A stretch of DNA of 17,070 nucleotides from NCBI GenBank assembly GCA_947564305.1, contig CANOBT010000118.1, forward strand, positions 1-17,070. Direction: 5' to 3'. The DNA is from an uncultured Lachnospiraceae bacterium. GTDB taxonomy: Bacteria > Bacillota_A > Clostridia > Lachnospirales > Lachnospiraceae. The number at the start of each line of letters is the position of its first letter. The first letter of the stretch is position 1. Both the position numbers and the translations under genes were made by a program. Shown piece after piece: positions 1 through 6,216 of this stretch. A model generated the notes under the pieces. The model searched no databases and was not told the DNA's origin. It saw only the letters and a program-made list of their open reading frames with translations.

Positions 1-58
1 CATGACGAAGGAGAAACTGCTGGAGATCAATGAGGAGATGAACAAAGTCAGAAAATGA
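1..58 (+). CDS. C-terminal end of an unseen upstream gene (possibly a GPH-family sugar:cation symporter)
   Basis: Only the last 18 codons and a TGA stop (56-58) lie in the window. The visible tail, MTKEKLLEINEEMNKVRK, is charged and probably helical. The pattern of a short loop followed by T-x-E-K-x-x-E-I-x-x-E resembles the cytoplasmic tail that closes many glycoside-pentoside-hexuronide:cation symporters of Firmicutes, and this is the only basis for the suggested family. The visible ATG at 2-4 is probably internal. The gene converges on the AraC gene that ends at 178, and I see no clear terminator in the 119 bases between them. Confidence 0.35.
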   Translation, partial: MTKEKLLEINEEMNKVRK

Positions 59-177
59 AGCGGATATAGCATTGGCAATCTTTCATGTACACAGCCTGGT
101 AAAATTTATCTCATATTTTGGAATCGAACTTTATTAAACGTCTGTAGTACTGGAAGATACTAAGCTGCTGATGGATG

Positions 178-1329
178 TTATGATTGTCTGAATTCATTTG
201 GAGTCTTTCCCTCCAGCTTTTTAAAAACAGCTTGAAAATAACTTTGTGATGAAAACGATAGATATGCTGAAATATCACTTAATGAATACTCGGAATATAG
301 CAGCAGCTTTTTCGCTAATTCGATTTTCTCTTTTTGAATATATTCTACAATAGACATACCCGTCTCTTTTTTAAATGCGGAACAGAGATAAGAGGATGAT
401 ATCCCTAAAGCATTGGCGATTGTTGACGCATTTATTTTATTCATACGATGCTCATGGATATAGTGAATCGCCTTTGTTATGGTAAGGTTATTACTTGATA
501 AAACTCTCGCTTTTTTTGTTCTCCTGCAGAAATCTAACCGCAATGTGTGAGAGATTGCCCCTAGCTCTTCAACGCTTTGGGCAGCCTCGCATTGCTGGGC
601 ATATGATTGCGCGAGCCGTATACATAGGTCCTCATCCAATCCGCCTTTATGCGCGGCACATCGGACAATATAAATATGTACCATCATAGAATTTTTATAA
701 TGTCTCAAATCATTATGTGCCAATTCTCCATATGGAGCCGGATTTTCTGTTTTAAAAAGATATCTTATTTCGTCTTCCATACCATGTTCAATAAAATATG
801 TTAACATTTCAACGTATTGGATATTTTGATTGCTCCATTCAGTCTCGATATTTTCTATAACTGTTGATTCTGGATTTGCAATCTCCTGATAAGGTATTCG
901 CAGCTCACGCGATGTATAACTTTTATCCAGTATAGCTAAAGACATCATATTAATACAGTTTGCAAATGCTTCGTATTTCGTAATCCTTTGTTTGGATAAT
1001 GAATCGTTTAATAGAATTGCTTCGTCTTTTGTAAGAAATATATCCGCAGATAACAGCGTTGATGTAATGGAATGATTAGTCGGTAAATAACTGATTGCCG
1101 GGCCGAGAATTACTGTATTTTCATTATATTGCAGTTTATAAAACATTAACAAACCATCCACCCAGATAAAGGATTCGCTCTGCTTTAAAATATAAGAATA
1201 TACCTTAGTCATTGGAGGCATTAATGAATCATGTTCTTCCGGCAAGAAAAGGAATTCATTTTTAGAGTACACACAAACCGGTATATTTACAACTTCTGAA
1301 AGTGATTTTAAATAAGGTATTAATTTCAT
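178..1329 (-). CDS. AraC-family transcriptional regulator
   Basis: A 383-residue regulator. The C-terminal 100 residues (about 284-383) hold the two helix-turn-helix units of the AraC/XylS DNA-binding domain. The first is centred on NASTIANALGISSSYLCSAFKKETG and the second on SLSDISAYLSFSSQSYFQAVFKKLEGKTPNEFR, which matches the conserved P-x-x-[FY]-R ending. The N-terminal 280 residues have no recognisable ligand domain; they resemble the poorly characterised sensory regions common in Lachnospiraceae AraC proteins. No membrane segment or signal peptide is visible, so it is probably cytoplasmic. It is transcribed away from the oxidoreductase starting at 1426, and the two share a 96-base A+T-rich promoter region. 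This arrangement suggests that it controls that neighbour. The ligand is unknown. Confidence 0.9.
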   Translation of the reverse strand: MKLIPYLKSLSEVVNIPVCVYSKNEFLFLPEEHDSLMPPMTKVYSYILKQSESFIWVDGLLMFYKLQYNENTVILGPAISYLPTNHSITSTLLSADIFLTKDEAILLNDSLSKQRITKYEAFANCINMMSLAILDKSYTSRELRIPYQEIANPESTVIENIETEWSNQNIQYVEMLTYFIEHGMEDEIRYLFKTENPAPYGELAHNDLRHYKNSMMVHIYIVRCAAHKGGLDEDLCIRLAQSYAQQCEAAQSVEELGAISHTLRLDFCRRTKKARVLSSNNLTITKAIHYIHEHRMNKINASTIANALGISSSYLCSAFKKETGMSIVEYIQKEKIELAKKLLLYSEYSLSDISAYLSFSSQSYFQAVFKKLEGKTPNEFRQS

Positions 1330-1418
1330 AGTATTTACCTTTGAATATTATAATTTATATTTAAATATTATCATACAATTGTCAAAAAAACACTATTATT
1401 ATAAAAAAAGTATAGGAG
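1330..1418. promoter_or_regulatory. Divergent promoter region between the AraC gene and the oxidoreductase gene
   Basis: This is a very A+T-rich 90-base gap. On the minus strand a consensus -35 TTGACA (complement of 1380-1385) is followed 16 bases later by TAAATA, a plausible promoter for the AraC gene. On the plus strand TTGAAT (1341-1346) and TATTAT (1366-1371) are a weaker pair with long spacing. An AGGAG ribosome binding site for the plus-strand gene is at 1414-1418. AraC-family direct-repeat operators would be expected here, but I could not define them because of the low sequence complexity. Confidence 0.4.
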
Positions 1419-1425
1419 AATGGAA

Positions 1426-2559
1426 ATGAAAGAAAAAATCAGAGTTGTTGTAATTGGAACAGGAAATATCGCGTCCATCGTAATTCGTTGTATGAAAGGG
1501 CGGGAAGACATGGAACTTGTAGGCGTCTGGGCACATCAGGAAACCGCCGGACACTTGATCGGCACAGATTCAGGATTACTTGATACAGATGAGCCGAATG
1601 GAGTTATCATTACAGGTGATAAGGAAGAAATTTACGCATTGAAGCCAGATTGTGCTATCATGCTAATCAATGTACGTGACCCCCAGGCTTGTTATGCAGT
1701 AAATGGAGAATGGTACGCAAATCTCTTATCAAGAGGAATTAATGTTGTTTCTCCATCAATGTCTGATTTGATGTGGCCTTCAAAATCGCCTGCCGGAGAA
1801 TTAATGAATCAATTGGATGCCATTGGTAAAGCAAATAACGCGTCTATTTTTGGAAATGGGCAGGAGCCGGGATTTGCTGAAAATCAGGCTATGCTGCTTG
1901 CGTCTTGTTCAAATACGATTAAGTGCTTAACTATATCTGAGATGTACAATTATTCATCAAACCAAAACAGGGATGAAATGGCGGGGCCATTCGGATTTGA
2001 TGAAGATCCCGACTATCCCAATGTGCTGGCTGTTCCGGATGTTCAAAAGGCAGTATGGGGAATTACGATCCATCATATTGCCAATGCATTTGGATATGAA
2101 TTGGAAGACATTACGGCTACATATGAAAAACAGGTTACAGACCATGATATAGAAGTTGGCTTTGGTACGATTAAAGCCGGCAAGGTCGTTGCGGTACGTT
2201 TTAGGACATGCGGAATCATCGATGGCAGAGAAGCGATCGTTATTGAGCATATTAATAGAATGGCGCAGGATGTTGCCATGGATTGGCCCTGGACTTCAAG
2301 AGTTGGACAGATTTCAGTTAATATTGAAGGAGATCCAAACTTACAGGTTGATATGAATGTAGGTAATCCGAAGACACCGGAAGAATTATCCTATGACGGA
2401 TATATTTTAACCGGTATGCGGCTTGTGAATGCGATTCCTGAAGTTGTAAAGGCTAAACCCGGAATATTAACAGTACATGACATCCCATTATATTTACCGC
2501 AGAATGCGTTCAGAAGTGATGCGACATTTGTTGAACATAAAATCTTAAAAGCTAAATAA
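1426..2559 (+). CDS. NAD(P)-dependent oxidoreductase, 2,4-diaminopentanoate dehydrogenase / dihydrodipicolinate reductase-like
   Basis: A 377-residue soluble enzyme. It begins with a Rossmann beta strand and the dinucleotide loop VVVIGTGNIAS (residues 7-17). The central GNGQEPGF motif (143-150) corresponds to the GxGxxPGF segment of amine dehydrogenases related to dihydrodipicolinate reductase, the group that includes clostridial 2,4-diaminopentanoate dehydrogenase of ornithine fermentation. The likely reaction is NAD(P)-linked oxidation or reduction at an amine or imine carbon. The sequence does not identify the substrate, and no other ornithine-fermentation genes are nearby. The ATG at 1426 is preferred over the in-frame ATG at 1420 because AGGAG (1414-1418) is 7 bases from the former and only 1 from the latter. 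The gene is alone, divergent from an AraC regulator that probably controls it. Confidence 0.75.
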   Translation: MKEKIRVVVIGTGNIASIVIRCMKGREDMELVGVWAHQETAGHLIGTDSGLLDTDEPNGVIITGDKEEIYALKPDCAIMLINVRDPQACYAVNGEWYANLLSRGINVVSPSMSDLMWPSKSPAGELMNQLDAIGKANNASIFGNGQEPGFAENQAMLLASCSNTIKCLTISEMYNYSSNQNRDEMAGPFGFDEDPDYPNVLAVPDVQKAVWGITIHHIANAFGYELEDITATYEKQVTDHDIEVGFGTIKAGKVVAVRFRTCGIIDGREAIVIEHINRMAQDVAMDWPWTSRVGQISVNIEGDPNLQVDMNVGNPKTPEELSYDGYILTGMRLVNAIPEVVKAKPGILTVHDIPLYLPQNAFRSDATFVEHKILKAK

Positions 2560-2670
2560 AAGATTAGAATGAAGTTTGGATAAATCATACGATTTTACTA
2601 GAAATTTGTCGTAAGACGAATACAAGCAGGTTCTCAATTTTTTGCGAAAATGAATGCTATAAATTACAAA

Positions 2671-2711
2671 AAATATCCGAGGATGCTATTTTACAGCATC
2701 CCCGGATATTT
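2671..2711. terminator. Intrinsic terminator, best oriented for the GrpB-family gene
   Basis: The arms are AAATATCCG-A-GGATGCT (2671-2687) and AGCATCC-C-CGGATATTT (2695-2711). They form a 16-pair stem with a single A/C mismatch and a 7-base loop. Read on the minus strand, the stem is followed by a T run (complement of the A run at 2668-2673), which is the classic form, so it ends the minus-strand gene whose stop is at 2720. Read on the plus strand it could also stop transcripts from the oxidoreductase gene, although the T run on that side is short. Confidence 0.85.
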
Positions 2712-2719
2712 CAGAAGCA

Positions 2720-3286
2720 TCAGTATTTTCCCGCATAAACGCTTTTTGCTTCTGATGTCCATTTCTTAACAAACTCTGTCTTTGCGTTCGTATAAGCATC
2801 TCTATTATGCTCAAACAGCTTCCATAGCTGTAATTTCATACTTTCATATTCTTGAGCTATTTGTGGATGTTCATTCAGGTAATCTCTGAAATACAATTCA
2901 TCATTGTCACCGAGATAGCGCAGGTGTATATGAAAAACCTTGTCGGCAAATCCGTGTTTTGTATATCCGCGATTCAACGATATTCTGCCCATTTCTGTTG
3001 ATATACGGATAAATCCGTTCTTTTCCATTACCTTTGCAATACTCTGAATATCAGAATCCCTTGATACTTCAATCAGTATATCCACAATATCCTTTGCCCA
3101 TATTCCGGATATAGCAGTACTCCCAATATGACTGATTCTCTCAATTGCGCACTCAGACAATATGACTTTTAGAAAAGATTCCATTTCATCATAAAATATA
3201 TCCCACTTATCATTATGAGCAACAAGAAATATGGGGAACAGTTCCCATAATTCATCTAAAGACATTTCCGACAGTTCTTTTCCCAT
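2720..3286 (-). CDS. GrpB family protein (UPF0157, nucleotidyltransferase fold)
   Basis: A 188-residue protein, the usual length for the family. The signature HIGSTAISGIWAKDIVDIL (about 53-71) carries the H-x-G-S-T motif and two Asp residues (D66 and D69) in the place of the nucleotidyltransferase metal ligands. The later RYLGDNDELYFRDYLNEHP segment is also typical of GrpB. The biochemical role of the family is not established. I prefer the ATG at 3286 to a GTG at 3301 because AGGA lies 8 to 9 bases upstream of the ATG. The gene ends just before a strong terminator and appears monocistronic, so it may be a recent insertion between unrelated genes. Confidence 0.85.
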   Translation of the reverse strand: MGKELSEMSLDELWELFPIFLVAHNDKWDIFYDEMESFLKVILSECAIERISHIGSTAISGIWAKDIVDILIEVSRDSDIQSIAKVMEKNGFIRISTEMGRISLNRGYTKHGFADKVFHIHLRYLGDNDELYFRDYLNEHPQIAQEYESMKLQLWKLFEHNRDAYTNAKTEFVKKWTSEAKSVYAGKY

Positions 3287-3478
3287 TTCCGCTTTCCTCA
3301 CAATTTCCGACTTGCTTTCTACTATATATTATATCGCGATTTGGCGTCAAAATATAGAAAAATGTTTACTCATATGATAAAATACCACGAGACAAAAAGT
3401 TCTGGCATATATATGAATCAGCTTATTTCTGAATGAGGATAAAAGGAGGCTGTCTGACAATAGAAGAGGAGGAATCAG

Positions 3479-4009
3479 ATGATAGAATATAAAATTTTGT
3501 GTGAGCAGGAAATCGAGAGGACACTTTTCAAGAATTTTATCCGCCGCCAGGTCGTGGATCAGTGCCTGCGCAGGGAAAACGGGGAATGGGTCATAAAGTC
3601 AGACCCTTTTATTGATGATTGGACGGAGAAAGAATATGATATTTTGGTGAGCTGTCTGAAAAATACAGTTCGCAGCGGTGGATTTGTCTGCGGCGCATTT
3701 GCAGACGGTGTACTGAAAGGATTTGTTTCAGTAGAAGGCGGCATTTTCGGAGGTGAAAACAGGTATCTTGACCTGTCTTCTTTGCATGTGTCGGAGGATA
3801 TGCGCAGAAATGGAATCGGGAAAGCGCTGTTCCATGCCGCCAAAGAATGGGCAGGAAAGCAGGGGGCAAAAAAGCTGTACATTTCAGCACATTCCGCCAT
3901 CGAAAGCCAGACATTTTATCGCAGTATGGGCTGTGTGGAGGCGGTTGAGTACAATCAGAAGCATGTGGCAGCAGAACCGTATGACTGCCAGCTGGAATGT
4001 GTTTTGTAA
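3479..4009 (+). CDS. GNAT-family N-acetyltransferase
   Basis: A 176-residue protein. The strand LSSLHVSEDMRRNGIGKALF (about 99-118) contains the acetyl-CoA pyrophosphate-binding R-x-x-G-x-G-x-A pattern of GNAT motif A (RRNGIGKA, 109-116). KKLYISAHSAIESQTFYRSMGC follows as motif B, with the usual Tyr and the substrate-side helix. It should transfer an acetyl group from acetyl-CoA to an amine; the acceptor is not predictable. The ATG has a strong GAGGAGGA site at 3466-3473. The downstream ATPase remnant starts only 15 bases after the stop, so the two were probably cotranscribed. Confidence 0.85.
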   Translation: MIEYKILCEQEIERTLFKNFIRRQVVDQCLRRENGEWVIKSDPFIDDWTEKEYDILVSCLKNTVRSGGFVCGAFADGVLKGFVSVEGGIFGGENRYLDLSSLHVSEDMRRNGIGKALFHAAKEWAGKQGAKKLYISAHSAIESQTFYRSMGCVEAVEYNQKHVAAEPYDCQLECVL

Positions 4010-4024
4010 TGAAAGAGGTTATTG

Positions 4025-4739
4025 ATGAAAGGTGATGCAAAATTGAAGAGAAGTTTTAATGTGAATGGACTTTGCTATCCTGATGAAAATTATATGGTAA
4101 ATTTAGACGAACGTATGAAAAAAATAAAGAAGCTTGTAGATTGCCAGAAATATTTTGTGATCAACCGTGCCAGACAATACGGGAAAACAACGACTTTATG
4201 GGCATTGAGACAATATCTGAAGGAGGAATATATTGTTCTTTCTATGAGTTTCCAGAGGCTTAGTTCGGCAGTTTTTCAAGATGAGTATACCTTTTCCAGA
4301 GAATTTGCGAATATGATCATCCGGATTATTCAAAATAAGAAGCAGGAAATTACCGAATTGGAAGAAAAGGATGTCCGGGCGTTGGAGCAGTCGGTCCAGG
4401 ATGATAACATGAATTTAGTAGATTTATTTCATCTGCTCAGTAATCTATGTGAAACAGCAGGAAAGCCGGTTGTATTAATCATTGACGAGGTGGATAGTGC
4501 TTCGAATAATCAGGTTTTTCTTGATTTTCTTGGTCTGCTTAGAGATTATTATCTGGATAGGAAGCAGGTGGCAATTTTCCAGTCAGTGATCTTAGCAGGT
4601 GTGTATGATATTAAGAATTTAAAACAGAAAATCCGGCCGGATGAAATGCAGAGATATAATAGCCCGTGGAACATTGCGGCGGATTTTGATATTGACATGA
4701 GTTTTTCTGCCTGAAGAATTGTTGGATGATAAATCCTAA
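4025..4739 (+). pseudogene. Frameshifted and truncated AAA-like ATPase (AAA-ATPase/PD-(D/E)XK-nuclease-type family)
   Basis: The first 225 or so codons match the N-terminal ATPase half of the AAA-like proteins that in Clostridia and Bacteroidota usually run past 500 residues and end in a PD-(D/E)XK-like domain. Visible features are the start KRSFNVNGLCYPDENYMVNLDER, a P-loop variant RARQYGKTTT (48-57) and a Walker B VVLIIDEVD (149-157). The frame stops at 4711-4713 within DMSFSA*. Removing one base near 4708 gives SPEELLDDKS, which extends the expected S-P-E/K continuation, and then stops at 4737-4739. The whole C-terminal half is gone. I read this as a decayed gene. The start is ATG 4025, with GAAAGAGG 6 bases upstream. 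Confidence 0.8.
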
Positions 4740-4925
4740 TTACCCGACAATAGAAATTACGATGTAGAAGTCATTGATGTATGGGAAATGACACGTAAAA
4801 CGGTTATGAAAGGAGTCCATGGGTGTGTCACGGTTCCATTGCCGGGAAAAGAAGGAATCGCCGTACTGGCAAAGTGCGTCAGTACAGCATACAGTAATAC
4901 GATAGATGAAAAAACGGGGAACTGA
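4740..4925 (+). pseudogene. C-terminal scrap of a glycoside hydrolase (DUF4038/DUF5605-like beta-sandwich)
   Basis: An open frame with no start codon of its own encodes about 61 residues, including NYDVEVIDVWEMTR and later VTVPLPGKEGIAVLAK. This layout, Y-x-V-E-V-I-D-x-W-x-M-T followed by a short beta stretch and L-P-G-K-x-x-x-A-V, is what I associate with the C-terminal domain of DUF4038/DUF5605-type glycoside hydrolases. No catalytic part is present. It abuts the broken ATPase gene in the same frame as that gene's second stop codon, and it lies just upstream of an intact glycosidase. This suggests that a deletion fused two gene ends and removed most of a former carbohydrate gene. The assignment is from pattern memory only. 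Confidence 0.45.
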
Positions 4926-4999
4926 TGTATTAGTGCGTGAAGAAAAAGGACAAAATTTATAGCAGAATTGATCCAAATGGAATAAGGAGGAGAATCATC

Positions 5000-6049
5000 A
5001 TGTATCATTCAATAAGACCAGGTAAGGTATGGCTGGATACGGAAGGAAAGAGGATTCAGGCACATGGCGGTTCAGTCATGTATCTGGACGGAGTGTATTA
5101 CTGGTATGGAGAAAATAAAGAAAAGACAACAGGGGAAGATGGTATCTGGCATTGGGGTGTGAGATGTTATACCTCAAAGGATTTATATAACTGGGAAGAT
5201 CAGGGACTTATTATTCCTCCGGATTTGGAAAATCCGGATTCGTCTCTTCATCCGTCATCCATGATGGACAGACCTCACATCATCTATAACAAAGATACGA
5301 AAAAGTATGTATGCTGGATGAAGATCATGAACCGGGATGGGTCACAGACGGAGACTGTATTGACCTCGGATCATATTTTAGGACCTTATAACATTGTGAG
5401 AGAAGGTCTGAAACCTTTAAATATGAGTGCCGGAGATTTTGACCTCGTAGTTGCGCCGGATGGAAAGGCATATTATTATTTTGAACGTGTACATAGTGAA
5501 ACCATCTGTGCGGATCTGACAGCGGATTATACAGATGTTACAGGATATTATAGTACACATTTTCCGCATCCTTATCCGCCTTATGTGAGAGAGGCGACCG
5601 CTCATTTCCGAAGAAAAGGAAAACACTATCTGGTTACATCAGGAACCACCGGTTATTTGCCGAATCCTTCTGAGGTTGCGGTTGCTGACACCTGGCATGG
5701 ACCATATACTGTACTGGGCAATCCTCATCCCGGGGATGGGAGTGAGACATCCTTTCATTCCCAGATTTCTTCCATATTTAAGGTAGAGGGAAAAAAAGAT
5801 TTATACATTGCGGCAGCGGACCGCTGGGTGCCGGATCATATGGAGTTTCAGTATCAGGAATATAAGCTGGGATTTGAAAAGATGTTCAATCCGGATTTTC
5901 AGGGAGATACAGATTTCCAGAAGAAATTTGGAGATGACAGTAAAAGGAATACTTCAATCGCGGACTACGTCTGGTTGCCATTCAGGTTTGATGGGGATAT
6001 GGCGGTACTTGACTGGAAGGATGAGTGGAGGATAGAAGATTATGAGTGA
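5000..6049 (+). CDS. Glycoside hydrolase family 43-like protein (exo-beta-1,3-galactanase-type N-terminus)
   Basis: A 349-residue enzyme with no signal peptide, so probably cytoplasmic and acting on imported oligosaccharides. It opens with VWLDTEGKRIQAHGGSVMYLDG and YYWYGENK (10-40), a pattern close to the five-bladed propeller start of the GH43 branch that includes exo-beta-1,3-galactanases. Further blades follow: HWGVRCYTSKDLYNWED, DRPHIIYNKDTKKYVCWMK, and VREATAHFRRKGKHYLVTS, in which E198 is a candidate catalytic acid. Members of that branch can lack the canonical GH43 base, so the exact activity is open. The start is ATG 5000, with AAGGAGG (4984-4990) 9 bases upstream; an in-frame GTG at 4937 has no comparable site. 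A strong terminator follows. Confidence 0.8.
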   Translation: MYHSIRPGKVWLDTEGKRIQAHGGSVMYLDGVYYWYGENKEKTTGEDGIWHWGVRCYTSKDLYNWEDQGLIIPPDLENPDSSLHPSSMMDRPHIIYNKDTKKYVCWMKIMNRDGSQTETVLTSDHILGPYNIVREGLKPLNMSAGDFDLVVAPDGKAYYYFERVHSETICADLTADYTDVTGYYSTHFPHPYPPYVREATAHFRRKGKHYLVTSGTTGYLPNPSEVAVADTWHGPYTVLGNPHPGDGSETSFHSQISSIFKVEGKKDLYIAAADRWVPDHMEFQYQEYKLGFEKMFNPDFQGDTDFQKKFGDDSKRNTSIADYVWLPFRFDGDMAVLDWKDEWRIEDYE

Positions 6050-6126
6050 GAATAACAGGTGAATCATAAAGACATGGGATATAACCTGCATCTTGTTCCG
6101 TATGCCGTTGCTGTACGAAACAGAAG

Positions 6127-6167
6127 AATGGACTTTTGGAATGAATGGTGACCAAAAGTCCATTTTT
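6127..6167 (+). terminator. Intrinsic terminator of the GH43-like gene
   Basis: AATGGACTTTTGG (6127-6139) and CCAAAAGTCCATT (6152-6164) form a perfect 13-base-pair stem around a 12-base loop. The stem runs into TTTTT (6163-6167). It lies about 80 bases after the glycosidase stop. Confidence 0.85.
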
Positions 6168-6216
6168 CTGAGAACCTGCGATTTTCGAGAAAGTATATTT
6201 GACAGCTATATGCTAT

